NCBI RefSeq assembly: GCF_030812785.1
Contig: NZ_JAUSTJ010000001.1
Coordinates: 310,001-374,000, forward strand
Length of the DNA stretch: 64,000 bases
DNA from: Sphingomonas kyeonggiensis
GTDB lineage: Bacteria > Pseudomonadota > Alphaproteobacteria > Sphingomonadales > Sphingomonadaceae
Direction: 5' to 3'
The position numbers and the translations under genes were made by a program. How positions within the stretch are numbered: position 1 is the stretch's first letter; every line of letters starts with the position of its first letter. The notes below the pieces were generated by a model, which was given only the letters and a program-made list of their open reading frames with translations, searched no databases and had not been told where the DNA came from. Positions 35,944 to 45,155 of this stretch are shown here, one piece after another.

Positions 35944-37080
35944 ATGCGGAAGCTTGCCGTAACTCTGGCACTCGCGACGACCGCGCTCAGCACGCCCGCC
36001 CTCGCTCGCGACGATGCGTGGTATGTGGGTGTCGAAGGCGGCGTGATGCTCGTCGAGGACATCAAGTTCGACGTCGGCGCAGCCACCGATGCCGCGACCG
36101 TGCACCACAAGGCTGGCTGGGATGCCGATGCCACCGTCGGTTACGACTTCGGTCCGTTCCGTGCGGAAGCCGAGGTTGGCTATCGTTCGGCTTCGGTCAA
36201 CCGCCTCACCAGCACCGTGACCCAGCCGGTCCGCACCTCGACCGGTGCGGCTGCCAATGCGCCTGCGGGCGACTACAGCTATGCCGGTGGCCGTTCGTCG
36301 GCGCTCAGCTTCATGGTCAACGGCCTGCTCGACTTCGGTGAAGACACCGGCGTGCAGGGCTTTGTCGGCGGCGGCGTTGGCGTTGCTCGCGTCAAGAGCA
36401 AGGTTGGCCTGAACACCTTCGCCGACTCGCTCGACGATTCGGACACGGTCTTCGCCTGGCAGGCGATCGCGGGCATCCGCGCTCCGCTGTCGGACTCGAT
36501 CGACGTGTCGCTGAAGTATCGCTTCTTCAACGCCGACAATGTGAAGCTCACCGACGCTGCGGGTCGCGTGTGGGACGGTCGTTTCCGTTCGCACTCGATC
36601 CTGGGTGGCCTGACCTTCAACTTCGGCGCTCCGGAAGCGCCGGCCCCCGCTCCGACTCCGACGCCGGAGCCCACTCCGACGCCGACCTGGACTCCGACTC
36701 CGGAACCGACCCCGACGCCGACCGTCGTCTGCACCCCGGGACCGTACATCGTGTTCTTCGACTGGGATAAGTCGGACATCACGCCGGAAGCCGCGAGCAT
36801 CCTCGACAACGCCATCAGCAACTACCAGAACTGCGGTAACGCGCAGGTCATGCTGGCCGGCCACGCCGACCGCTCGGGTTCGGCCAGCTACAACGTTGGT
36901 CTCTCGCAGCGTCGTGCCGACTCGGTGAAGGCTTACCTGACCGCCCGTGGCATCGGTGCCGGCGCGATCTCGACCGAAGCCTTCGGTGAGAGCAAGCCGC
37001 GCGTCGAGACCGCCGACGGCGTCCGCGAGCTGCAGAACCGCCGCGTGGAAGTCACCTACGGTCCGGGTTCGGGCAACTAA
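35944..37080 (+). CDS. OmpA family outer membrane protein
   Basis: 378 residues. Signal peptide (1 to about 21, ending PALA), an eight-stranded β-barrel (about 25-225), a Pro/Thr-Glu hinge with PAPTPTPEPTPTPTWTPTPE (about 235-260), then the OmpA peptidoglycan-binding domain (FFDWDKSDITPEA, LAGHADRSGSASYNVGLSQR, RRVEVTYG). It uses many GGT, CGT and GTT codons unlike its neighbours, as expected of a highly expressed gene. The ribosome site is AAAGGGGA. Confidence 0.95.
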   Translation: MRKLAVTLALATTALSTPALARDDAWYVGVEGGVMLVEDIKFDVGAATDAATVHHKAGWDADATVGYDFGPFRAEAEVGYRSASVNRLTSTVTQPVRTSTGAAANAPAGDYSYAGGRSSALSFMVNGLLDFGEDTGVQGFVGGGVGVARVKSKVGLNTFADSLDDSDTVFAWQAIAGIRAPLSDSIDVSLKYRFFNADNVKLTDAAGRVWDGRFRSHSILGGLTFNFGAPEAPAPAPTPTPEPTPTPTWTPTPEPTPTPTVVCTPGPYIVFFDWDKSDITPEAASILDNAISNYQNCGNAQVMLAGHADRSGSASYNVGLSQRRADSVKAYLTARGIGAGAISTEAFGESKPRVETADGVRELQNRRVEVTYGPGSGN

Positions 37081-37110
37081 GCCAGACCCGTCCGCAAGGA
37101 CTGAGAATTG

Positions 37111-37139
37111 GGGAGGTCGGGAAACCGGCCTCCCTTTTT
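37111..37139 (+). terminator. Rho-independent terminator after ompA
   Basis: GGGAGGTCGG, loop GAAA (37121-37124), CCGGCCTCCC form a 10-bp stem with one G-T pair, followed by TTTTT at 37135-37139, about 30 nt after the ompA stop. Confidence 0.93.
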
Positions 37140-37200
37140 CTTTGGCTGCTTTTCGCCCTGGCGGTTGCACCGGATCTGACCAAGCGCCTAGCAATCCGAG

Positions 37201-37876
37201 ATGGCCGAGCTGGCACCCCTTTCGCTCGATCGCGATGGCGCAGAGCATTTGCCTGGCGCAGCGCTTGCGGCGCTGGAAAGGCTCAAGGCCGCGCTTGCCA
37301 ACCTGCCCGCCCATCGCCCCGGATCACGCCTGTACGGGGTCTCCGGTCTGGATACCCTGCTCGCCGCAAAAGGTGTCATCGGACAAATCGCGGCTGATCG
37401 CATAGGCGTCCATGCCCAGCCCGTCCGCGCCATCCTGTTCGACAAGAGCGACCGCACCAATTGGGCGCTGGGCTGGCACCAAGATCGCACGATCGCCGTG
37501 GCCGCCCGCCGCGACGTGCCCGGCTTTGGCCCCTGGACCGTCAAGCATGGCATGCAGCACGTGGCGCCACCCTTCGCCCTGCTCGCCGGAATGCTGACAT
37601 TGCGGGTCCATCTCGACCCGGTCCCGGCCGACAATGCCCCCTTGCTGATAGCGCCCGGATCGCACCGGACGCTGGTTGCGGAGAACGAGATCGAGCAGGC
37701 GGTGGCCAGCCATGGCGTCCATGTCTGCCTCGCCGATGCGGGAGATGTCTGGGTCTATGCAACGCCGATCCTACATGCATCGGACGCAGCCGCCCAGCCG
37801 GCCCGCCGGCGCGTGCTGCAGATCGACTATGCCGCAACCCGCCCTGCCGGGCGGACTCGACTGGCTGGGGATCTAG
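37201..37876 (+). CDS. Phytanoyl-CoA dioxygenase-like Fe(II)/2-oxoglutarate protein, with a C-terminal frameshift
   Basis: The iron-binding HxD is in LGWHQDRT, the distal His in ILHASDA, and the 2-oxoglutarate Arg in RRRVLQIDY. The frame that opens at 37201 does not stop there but continues to 38226 through the antisense of ygfZ. One extra base near 37831-37837 explains this: in the +1 frame the protein ends PALPGGLDWLGI with TAG at 37874-37876. That TAG shares a CTAG with the ygfZ stop. The intact product would be about 225 residues. The substrate is unknown. Confidence 0.75.
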
Positions 37877-38604
37877 CCGCCTTCCGCGCGCAGCGCCTCG
37901 GCCAGCCACTCCGGCACCAGCGCATCCCCGAGCGCCTCGACCCGGCGCAACTCCACCATCAACCCGAGATCCGGATAGCTGGCCCGGGTGCGGTCGCCCG
38001 GCTCGCCGAGCGGCGCCACGACCAGCCGGCGATTGACCTTGGCGCGATAATGCATCCGCGCGGTATTCTCCTGGCCGACATAGCAACCCTTGGTGAAGCT
38101 GACACCACCGAGCTCGGCAGCGTTGCATTCGAGCCACAGTGTCTTGTCCTGGCCCAGTTCCTCCACGCCCTCGGCGACGCCCAGACGCAAACGATGCGCG
38201 CGCCAGGCCGTCGCTACTCCCCCTGAAGCCTCTCCCAGCCAGCGATAGCCGAGCGCCGCGAGTCGCGGATCGGAAACGCCTCGCCCGGGCTCGGGCGACC
38301 AGTGGACGCCACCCTCCACCGCTTCGATCGTGATAGCGCGGCGCAGCCGATAAAGGGTCAGGCGCCGGACCAGCGCCTCGCGCTGCGCGGCTTCGCAATC
38401 GACGAGGACCGAATCGCCATCCGCCCAGAGCAGGAAATCGAACAGCGCCTTGCCTTGGGGGGTGAGCAGCGCGGCCCATTGCGGCGTTTCCGCAGTGACC
38501 AGGGCGAGATCCTGTGTCACCAGGCCCTGGAGAAATCCCCGAACGTCTTCGCCTGATATGCGGATCAGGGCGCGGTCATCTAGCCAGGTGCTGGTATCGC
38601 TCAT
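37873..38604 (-). CDS. ygfZ: Folate-binding protein YgfZ/GcvT-like (Fe-S cluster repair)
   Basis: 243 residues from ATG 38604 (MSDTSTWLDDRALIRISGED). The conserved motif KGCYVGQENTARMHYRAKVN near residues 165-185 contains the Cys of the KGCYxGQE signature. YgfZ proteins use tetrahydrofolate and help maintain Fe-S enzymes and certain tRNA modifications. It is convergent with the dioxygenase gene and divergent from the dihydroorotase-like gene. Confidence 0.93.
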   Translation of the reverse strand: MSDTSTWLDDRALIRISGEDVRGFLQGLVTQDLALVTAETPQWAALLTPQGKALFDFLLWADGDSVLVDCEAAQREALVRRLTLYRLRRAITIEAVEGGVHWSPEPGRGVSDPRLAALGYRWLGEASGGVATAWRAHRLRLGVAEGVEELGQDKTLWLECNAAELGGVSFTKGCYVGQENTARMHYRAKVNRRLVVAPLGEPGDRTRASYPDLGLMVELRRVEALGDALVPEWLAEALRAEGG

Positions 38605-38650
38605 CCCGAACAGGTAGGGGGTGGCCGGGGGCGACGGAAGAGGCGCGGTT

Positions 38651-39973
38651 ATGAATGTCGATCTGAAGCTCAAAGGCGGGCGCGTGCATCTGCCCTCTGG
38701 TCCGGCCGAAACCGATATCGGCATCCGGGACGGACGCATCGTCGCAATCGGCGGCACGCTGGAAGCAGGCGAGACGATCGACTGCACCGGACTCGACGTG
38801 CTGCCCGGCGTGATCGACAGCCAGGTCCATTTCCGCGAGCCGGGCCTCGAAGCCAAGGAAGACCTGGAGAGCGGCGCGCGTGCTGCCGTGCTCGGCGGCG
38901 TGACCGCGGTGTTCGAGATGCCGAACACCAAGCCCAATACCGATTCGGCCGAGGCGGTGCAGGACAAGCTTGCCCGGGCCAAGGATCGCATGTGGTGCGA
39001 CCACGCCTTCTATGTCGGCGCGACCAACAACAATGCCGAGCATCTTGCCGAGCTCGAGCGGCTGCCGGGCACCGCGGGCGTGAAGATCTTCATGGGCGCC
39101 TCGACCGGCGACCTGCTGGTCTCCGACGATGCGAACCTGGCGCGCGTGCTCGCCTCGGGCCATCGCCGCGTCGCGATCCATGCCGAGGACGAGTTCCGCA
39201 TGCAGGACCGGCTGGGCGAGCGCGTACCTGGCGACCCTTCCAGTCACCCGGTGTGGCGCGACGACGAAAGCGCGATGCTGGCGACCCGCCGCATCCTGGG
39301 CTTGGCGCGGGCGGCGCGGCGGCGGATCCATGTCCTTCACATCACTACGCCGGCCGAGCTGGAAGTGCTGGGGCAGAACAAGGACATCGCGACCTGCGAA
39401 GTCACCCCGCAGCACCTCACGCTGGCCGGCGAGGAAGCCTATCCCACGATCGGCACCTTCGCGCAGATGAACCCGCCGATCCGCTCGGCGGCGCACCGCG
39501 CCGGGCTGTGGCACTGGCTCAACCAGGGCGTGCCCGATGTGCTCGGCTCCGATCACGCGCCGCACACCCGCGAGGAAAAGGCCAAGCCCTATCCCGACAG
39601 CCCCAGCGGCATGCCCGGCGTGCAGACGCTGCTGCCGCTGATGCTCAACCATGTCGCCGAGGGCCGCACCACGCTACAGCGGGTGATCGACCTGACCAGC
39701 GCGGGGCCGCAGCGCATCTTCGGCATCGCCGGCAAGGGCCGCATCGCGGTGGGCTATGACGCGGACTTCACCGTGGTCGACCTCAAGGCGCGCTGGACGA
39801 TCGAGGAGAGCTGGCTCGCCTCGCGTTGCGGCTGGTCGCCCTTCACCGGCATGCAGCTTACCGGCAAGCCGATCGGCACGATCGTGCGCGGGCACCGGGT
39901 GATGTGGGAGGCCGAGCTGGCCAACCGGGCAGTCGGCCGGCCGGTGCGCTTCGAGGCGGTCGAGTTCGGGTGA
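38651..39973 (+). CDS. pyrC: Dihydroorotase-like amidohydrolase with an altered metal motif
   Basis: 440 residues from ATG 38651; a GTG at 38621 is less likely. Type I dihydroorotases close the pyrimidine ring from carbamoyl-aspartate and bind zinc through an HxH motif. Here the motif is IDSQVHFREPG, so the first His is Gln. The carbamylated Lys (AGVKIFMGAS), the two other His (VAIHAEDE, HVLHITT) and Asp (LGSDHAPH) remain. It may work with one metal or be a non-catalytic partner. The symbol is by family only. Confidence 0.82.
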   Translation: MNVDLKLKGGRVHLPSGPAETDIGIRDGRIVAIGGTLEAGETIDCTGLDVLPGVIDSQVHFREPGLEAKEDLESGARAAVLGGVTAVFEMPNTKPNTDSAEAVQDKLARAKDRMWCDHAFYVGATNNNAEHLAELERLPGTAGVKIFMGASTGDLLVSDDANLARVLASGHRRVAIHAEDEFRMQDRLGERVPGDPSSHPVWRDDESAMLATRRILGLARAARRRIHVLHITTPAELEVLGQNKDIATCEVTPQHLTLAGEEAYPTIGTFAQMNPPIRSAAHRAGLWHWLNQGVPDVLGSDHAPHTREEKAKPYPDSPSGMPGVQTLLPLMLNHVAEGRTTLQRVIDLTSAGPQRIFGIAGKGRIAVGYDADFTVVDLKARWTIEESWLASRCGWSPFTGMQLTGKPIGTIVRGHRVMWEAELANRAVGRPVRFEAVEFG

Positions 39974-40443
39974 GGACGGTATCGCGTACCGATCGCGCGT
40001 CGCGCCTGATCAAGGCGCCGGCGAGCCAAATCTATCGCGCCTTTATCGACGCCGAAGCACTGGTGTGCTGGCTGCCGCCCGAGGGGATGACCGGCGAGAT
40101 GCTGGAATTCGATGCGCGGCCGGGTGGCGGCTATCGCATGGCGCTGCGCTATGACGAAGCCGGGCATGACGCACCGGGCAAAACTTCGGAACATGAAGAT
40201 GTGGTCGAGGTGCGCTTCACCGCGCTGAACCCGGGCCGGGGCATCGTCCAGTCTGCAGTGTTCGATGCGGAGGATCCGGCCTTTGCCGGCACGATGCGCA
40301 TGACCTGGACGCTCGAGCCGGCAGAGGGCGGCACGCGGGTGGCCATCGCCTGCGAGGACGTGCCGCAGGGCATCCGCAAGCAGGATCACCTCCAGGGACT
40401 GAAGTCCTCGCTGGCCAATCTCGCCAGCTTCGTCGGCGGCTAG
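39970..40443 (+). CDS. SRPBCC/AHSA1-like protein
   Basis: 157 residues from GTG 39970, overlapping the dihydroorotase-like stop. The START-like β-grip fold is recognised by LIKAPASQIYRAFIDAEAL near the N-terminus, the middle GGGYRMALRYDE, and the long C-terminal helix (DHLQGLKSSLANLASFVGG). AHSA1-type proteins often act as ligand carriers or toxin-relief proteins; no ligand is evident. The stop forms a CTAG with the convergent gene. Confidence 0.85.
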   Translation: MRTVSRTDRASRLIKAPASQIYRAFIDAEALVCWLPPEGMTGEMLEFDARPGGGYRMALRYDEAGHDAPGKTSEHEDVVEVRFTALNPGRGIVQSAVFDAEDPAFAGTMRMTWTLEPAEGGTRVAIACEDVPQGIRKQDHLQGLKSSLANLASFVGG

Positions 40444-41378
40444 GCGGGAATCGCGGCGGCCCAGGCCTCGGCTTCGTCCTCGCGCCGGGCATGGACGAGC
40501 GGCGGCTCGGCGGTGGCGCCGGCCGGATCGACCTCGATGCTCGCATCGTAGAGGAAGGTCGCGTTGCCGCGGATGGTGACCATGCCGGCGGCATCGGACG
40601 ATCCCATCACCAGCCCGCCCTTGTTGAACACCTTCATCACCGTGCCGAAGGGCACGCGCCCGGTGCGCCCGGCGGCATAGACCGAGGAGGCCATGGCGCT
40701 GCCGCAGCTGTCGGTCAGCCCGACGCCGCGCTCATAAGTGCGCACGAACAGGTCCTGGCCACGCAGCTCGACGAAGGAGACGTTGGCGCGCGCCGGGATC
40801 AGGTCCGGACCCGCCTCGCACCAGTCGCCCAGCGCGACCAGTTCGGCCTCGTCAACCGATTCAACGAATGTGACGAGATGCGGGTTGGGCATCGCGATCG
40901 CGGTGAAGGTGCGCGGGCTCGGCAGGCCGGGAATGGCGGCTTCGATGATCTCTTCCGCATCGATGCGCAGGCCGACATCGGCGGTGCGGATCGAGGCCGG
41001 GCCGGCGGTCTCGCGGATCGTCACCACGCCCGGCGCGAGCGGCTCGGCGCGGGCGACTTCGGCGCTGCTGGTCTTCAGCCGCACGCGGGCATGGTCGATC
41101 CCGAGCAGCTCGAAGCCCAACCGCGCGGTGCAGCGCAGGCCGTTGAGGCAGGTCTCCGCCTCCGATCCGTCCGAATTGAACATGCGCATGCCGAAATCAT
41201 GCCCGGCATCGTCGCCCGCGGTGAGCAGCAACAGACCGTCGCCGCCCACCGGCCCGGCACGGTCGGCGAGCGCGCGGGCCACGCCGGCCCAGTCCGCGTC
41301 GGACAGGTCGAGCGTGCGCGCATCGATCAGGGGGAAGTCGTTCCCCGAGCCATGGCATTTGATGAAGGCGAACCGCAT
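40440..41378 (-). CDS. dapF: Diaminopimelate epimerase family protein
   Basis: 312 residues from ATG 41378 (MRFAFIKCHGSGNDFPLID; the ATG at 41387 is possible). DapF turns LL- into meso-diaminopimelate with two Cys. Both are present but in altered surroundings: AETCLNGLRC instead of CGNG, and GLTDSCGSAMAS instead of ETLACGTGA. The Glu-Arg pair in YERGVG and His in MPNPHLVTF are kept. It could be the true enzyme in this lineage or a paralogue with another substrate. Confidence 0.82.
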   Translation of the reverse strand: MRFAFIKCHGSGNDFPLIDARTLDLSDADWAGVARALADRAGPVGGDGLLLLTAGDDAGHDFGMRMFNSDGSEAETCLNGLRCTARLGFELLGIDHARVRLKTSSAEVARAEPLAPGVVTIRETAGPASIRTADVGLRIDAEEIIEAAIPGLPSPRTFTAIAMPNPHLVTFVESVDEAELVALGDWCEAGPDLIPARANVSFVELRGQDLFVRTYERGVGLTDSCGSAMASSVYAAGRTGRVPFGTVMKVFNKGGLVMGSSDAAGMVTIRGNATFLYDASIEVDPAGATAEPPLVHARREDEAEAWAAAIPA

Positions 41379-41410
41379 GGCGCCCATCTAGGCGCATGCG
41401 GCCCGGCTGG

Positions 41411-42088
41411 CTAGCCGGCGGCGACCGCTTCGCGCGACACCGCACCGCCCATCGCATCGACCGCCGCCTTGTCGCGCGCGATGATCGTGGCGAAGCTCGG
41501 CCGCGCATGCATCGCCGCGACCCAGGCCGCGAGCCGCGGATAGGTGGCCGGATCCACCGTCACGCCGATGCAGCCCAAGGTCGCGAGCGGGCTCGCCACG
41601 GCGATGTCGGCAAGCGTCAGCCGATCCTCGACCAGATAACCGCTCTCGGGGATCGCGCCCTCAAGATAGGCCAGGATCGGCGGCATCAGGTCGCGCTCGG
41701 CGGCGTCGGCCGCATCATGGTCGCACTCCATCTTGAGCACGCGCGGGCGCACGAAGCGCTGGCCGAAGATCGCCCCGCCGGCGGCCATCATGATGGTGTC
41801 GGCGAGCTCGTCGAACCAGATCGTCCGGGCCCGGGCGCGCGGCTCGGTCGGGATCAGGCTGGGCTCGGGATATTTGGCGTCGAGGTAGGCGACGATCGCC
41901 GAACTGTCGGAGATCAGGAAATCCCCGTCCTTGAAGCCGGGCATCTTGCCGAACGGGCTCGCGGCGACGAAATCCGGGCTGCCGCGGCCCATGCCGGCGG
42001 CCTGCAATTCGAGATCCAGGCCCTTTTCGGCGCCGAACACCATGACCTTTCGCACATAAGGCGAAAGCGTCGAACCAAACACGATCAT
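41411..42088 (-). CDS. Glutathione S-transferase family protein
   Basis: 225 residues from ATG 42088, preceded by GGAGAGG on its strand. N-terminal thioredoxin-like domain with Ser in MIVFGSTLSPYVRKV and the glutathione-binding SSAIVAYLDAKYPE; C-terminal all-helical domain with LTLADIAVASPLATLG, the N-capping motif of GSTs. The substrate is unknown. Confidence 0.9.
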   Translation of the reverse strand: MIVFGSTLSPYVRKVMVFGAEKGLDLELQAAGMGRGSPDFVAASPFGKMPGFKDGDFLISDSSAIVAYLDAKYPEPSLIPTEPRARARTIWFDELADTIMMAAGGAIFGQRFVRPRVLKMECDHDAADAAERDLMPPILAYLEGAIPESGYLVEDRLTLADIAVASPLATLGCIGVTVDPATYPRLAAWVAAMHARPSFATIIARDKAAVDAMGGAVSREAVAAG

Positions 42089-42189
42089 GCCAACCTCTCC
42101 TAGGCTTTGGCAAAAGGCTATCCGATCGATTGCACGGGGCAACCGGGTTGTGCGCGACAGGTGCGCTCCACTGTGCGAAGACGAAGCGA

Positions 42190-44691
42190 GTGATTGCTCT
42201 CACGCTCCTTCTCGCACTGGGCGCGGCTGCGGCCTTTTATATCGTGCTGCGGCGCGTGGCCTTTCTGGAACAAGAACTGCGCCGTGTCGAATCGCTGATC
42301 GTCGCGCGCGACATGGAAGTACGTGAAGCGCCGATTCACCGAACCGAGTCCGAGGCTGCGCCGGTCCGGATGCCCGAAGCGCCCGCGCGCGTCGCCGAAT
42401 TGCCAGAGGTGGAGGTGGAGGTGGAGGCCGAACCGGCCCGTCCGCACATCCCCGAACCGCGCGCCATGCCGGAGTTCAGCCTCGAGACGCTGATCGGCGG
42501 GCGGCTGCCGATCTGGATCGGCGGCGCGGCGCTGGTGCTCGCGGGCTTCTTCCTCGTCCGCTACTCGATCGAGAGCGGGCTGCTCGGCCCATCGACACGC
42601 ACGCTGCTCGCGGCGCTGTTCGGCGTGGCCCTGATTGCGGGGAGCGAAGCCACTCGGCGGCTTCCCGCAACCGCGGACGATCCGAGGGTTGCCCAGGCAC
42701 TGGCCGGGGCGGGCATCGCCAGCCTCTACGGCACGCTCTACATGGCCGCCGCGCTCTATCATCTGATCACGCCGCTCACTGCCTTCCTGCTCGTGCTGGT
42801 CGTGACCGGCGGGGCGCTCGCCCTGGCGCTGCGCCATGGCCCTCCCACCGCGGTGATGGCGCTAGTCGGCGGGTTCGCCGCGCCGCTGGTCGCGGGCTTC
42901 GACGCTGCCGGTATCGGCCCGCTGCTGGTCTATCTCGCGCTGTTCACCGCAGCCCTGTTCGGCCTGGCGATCCATCGAGGCTGGGCCTGGCTGGCGCTCG
43001 CCGCCTGCGTGTCCGGCTTTGCCTGGATCAACTTCCTGATCGCGATGCTGGTCGCACGCGAGGGGGACCTCTCCGCGGTCGGCGCCTTCACCATGCTGCT
43101 CGCCATCGGGGCCAGCGCAGCCCTGCCCGCCACCGGCGCCCATAGCCGCTGGCTGCGCATCGCGCCGCTGATCGCCGGCTGCCTCCAGCTGGCGATACTC
43201 GCCCCGGCGCTCGACTTTGGCTGGCTCGCCTGGAGCTTCTACCTGATCCTAGCCGCAGCCGCGCTGTTCCTCGCCTGGCGCGATACCGTTTATCTTCCCG
43301 GGGCGCTTGCCGCACTCGTCCTGCTGCTGATGCTGGAGACGCTGGCGCTCGCGCCGCCCGATACCGGCTTCACTCCGGTTGCCGCGATTCTCGCGACCCT
43401 GATCTTCGCCCTCCCCGGCCATGTCCTTGCCCGTCGTCACCCGATCTGGGCGACGATTGCGCTGCTGGGCACGGCAGGCCCCTTGCTGGCTGCACATCTG
43501 CGTGCCCCGGACCTGCTACCAGCCGTCCAATGGGGGCTCGCCGAGTTGGCCGCAGCCGCCATTGCCTTCAGCCTCGCCTGGCGGACCCGTGCCGAGCCCG
43601 CCCATCCGATGCTCGTGCCCGCAACGGCGCTGGCGGCATTTCTGGCGGGGCTGGGCCTCGGCCAGTTCGTACCGGGTGACTGGCTGTCCCTGCCGCTCGC
43701 CCTGGTAGCCGCAGCCCTGGCATGGTGGGCGCGCAAAATTCGCACGCCCCTGCTCTACACGCTGCCTGCCTATCCGCTCGCCGCCGCGCTGGTGGCCGGA
43801 GCGCTGCCACTGGGCGCCCTCAGCGAACTGGTGCTCGCGTCGCTCTCCGGCGAACGCCTCACCTATCCGCTGGTCCCCGACCTTTTCGAGCTGCTGCGCG
43901 AGTTGGCCCTCCCGACCGCGCTTGCCATTGCGCTGCTGTTCGACCCCGCCCAGTTCGGCCGGGTCCGGCGTGCTGTATCGCTCGTCGCAATCGCACTGGC
44001 CATTCTGCTGCTCTATGCGATCGCCAAGCAGCTTCTTGCGATCTCCACCCTGCCCCGCTTCCTCGCCTGGGGTTTCCTCGAACGCGCCCTGCTCACCCAG
44101 GCCTTTCTCGCCGCCGGCTGGTGGCTGGTCCGCCGGGGCAAGGCCGTGGTGCTCGGCCATGCGCTGCTCGCGCTCGGCCTGTTCCGGATCCTCTGGTTCG
44201 ACCTTTTCCTTCTCACGCCGCTGGTGGAGCCACAGCTGGTCGGCCCGCTGCCGCTTCTCAACGTGGTGGTGGCGCACCTCGCGCTGGCCAGTTTCTGGCT
44301 GTGGACCCTGCCCCCGCGCTGGCGCGTCGGCGCGGCCCTGCTCGCGCTTCTCGCCGTGCTGGCGACGGTGCGCCAGGCGACGCATGGAAGCCTGCTCACC
44401 GGCCCGATCGGCACGGCCGAGAATGGCGGATACAGCGCCGCGATGCTGGCCCTGGCGCTGTTCTGGCTGTGGCGCGGCATCACCACCGGCGCGCGCGACC
44501 TGCGCATCTTCGGCCTCGCGCTGCTGACCGGCGTCACCTTCAAGGTATTCCTGATCGACGCCGCCGCGCTCGACGGACTGCTGCGCATCCTCTCCTTCCT
44601 CGGGCTCGGCCTCGCCCTGATCGGGATCGGCTGGGCCTATGGCCGCTTCGTCGGCAAGGGCAGCGCGGCGGAGGCCGAGCCGGTCATCTGA
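42190..44691 (+). CDS. DUF2339 multi-spanning membrane protein
   Basis: About 833 residues from GTG 42190; the frame also permits a TTG at 42130, and no strong ribosome site decides. It has one N-terminal helix, a coiled segment (ELRRVESLIVARDMEVREA), a Glu/Val-rich linker, then FSLETLIGGRLPIWIGGAAL and some 20 or more hydrophobic helices to the C-terminus. This layout is typical of DUF2339, large inner membrane proteins of unknown role. Confidence 0.88.
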   Translation: MIALTLLLALGAAAAFYIVLRRVAFLEQELRRVESLIVARDMEVREAPIHRTESEAAPVRMPEAPARVAELPEVEVEVEAEPARPHIPEPRAMPEFSLETLIGGRLPIWIGGAALVLAGFFLVRYSIESGLLGPSTRTLLAALFGVALIAGSEATRRLPATADDPRVAQALAGAGIASLYGTLYMAAALYHLITPLTAFLLVLVVTGGALALALRHGPPTAVMALVGGFAAPLVAGFDAAGIGPLLVYLALFTAALFGLAIHRGWAWLALAACVSGFAWINFLIAMLVAREGDLSAVGAFTMLLAIGASAALPATGAHSRWLRIAPLIAGCLQLAILAPALDFGWLAWSFYLILAAAALFLAWRDTVYLPGALAALVLLLMLETLALAPPDTGFTPVAAILATLIFALPGHVLARRHPIWATIALLGTAGPLLAAHLRAPDLLPAVQWGLAELAAAAIAFSLAWRTRAEPAHPMLVPATALAAFLAGLGLGQFVPGDWLSLPLALVAAALAWWARKIRTPLLYTLPAYPLAAALVAGALPLGALSELVLASLSGERLTYPLVPDLFELLRELALPTALAIALLFDPAQFGRVRRAVSLVAIALAILLLYAIAKQLLAISTLPRFLAWGFLERALLTQAFLAAGWWLVRRGKAVVLGHALLALGLFRILWFDLFLLTPLVEPQLVGPLPLLNVVVAHLALASFWLWTLPPRWRVGAALLALLAVLATVRQATHGSLLTGPIGTAENGGYSAAMLALALFWLWRGITTGARDLRIFGLALLTGVTFKVFLIDAAALDGLLRILSFLGLGLALIGIGWAYGRFVGKGSAAEAEPVI

Positions 44692-45139
44692 GCCCGTAGA
44701 AATCGGCGACCCGGTCGAGCGCGAAGCACAGCACCAGCTTGCCCGCGCGGCTCGGCCAGCCCAGCGCCTTCTCCGCCGGCCCCAGCCCCTCCCCCGCGCA
44801 GACCACACGCCACAGGATATCGGCCAGACCCGGCCCCGCCGCCGCGACCGCGCCATCGAACCGCCGGCGCGCAGCGAGCTGCGCCAGCGTCGGATCGAGC
44901 CGTTCCGACACGCCGCCCGGCGTCCGCGCCGCCGGCGAGACATCCCAGCGCATCGTCACGCGCGGCCCCAGCGCCGCGGTCTCGTAATCGCCGCGCAGCC
45001 TCTCCCCCGCATCGAGCTGACGCAGGCTGACATGGCCCCGCGACGCCAGCCAGGCCATCGGCGATTCGGCCAGGTTCACCGTGACGCTGCGCCGCACCCC
45101 GTCCAGATCCTCGATCGTCCGCTCGACCAGCTCCCGCAT
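44684..45139 (-). CDS. DUF6456 domain protein
   Basis: 151 residues from ATG 45139, preceded by GGAGAT. The C-terminal ~70 residues (GLADILWRVVCAGEGLGPAE, then KALGWPSRAGKLVLCFALDR) match the DUF6456 domain of Sphingomonadales and Rhodobacterales, which looks like an HTH-type helical domain. The N-terminal part has NLAESPMAWLASRGH. Probably a DNA-binding or regulatory protein. Divergent from the XRE regulator; overlaps the DUF2339 stop by 8 nt. Confidence 0.78.
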   Translation of the reverse strand: MRELVERTIEDLDGVRRSVTVNLAESPMAWLASRGHVSLRQLDAGERLRGDYETAALGPRVTMRWDVSPAARTPGGVSERLDPTLAQLAARRRFDGAVAAAGPGLADILWRVVCAGEGLGPAEKALGWPSRAGKLVLCFALDRVADFYGLR

Positions 45140-45155
45140 CTTCGATCTCCTTTTG

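Noticed and set aside
37877..38226. Extension of the dioxygenase reading frame to 38226
   Set aside because: It lies wholly antisense to ygfZ and arises from a one-base frameshift; the natural stop is at 37874-37876.
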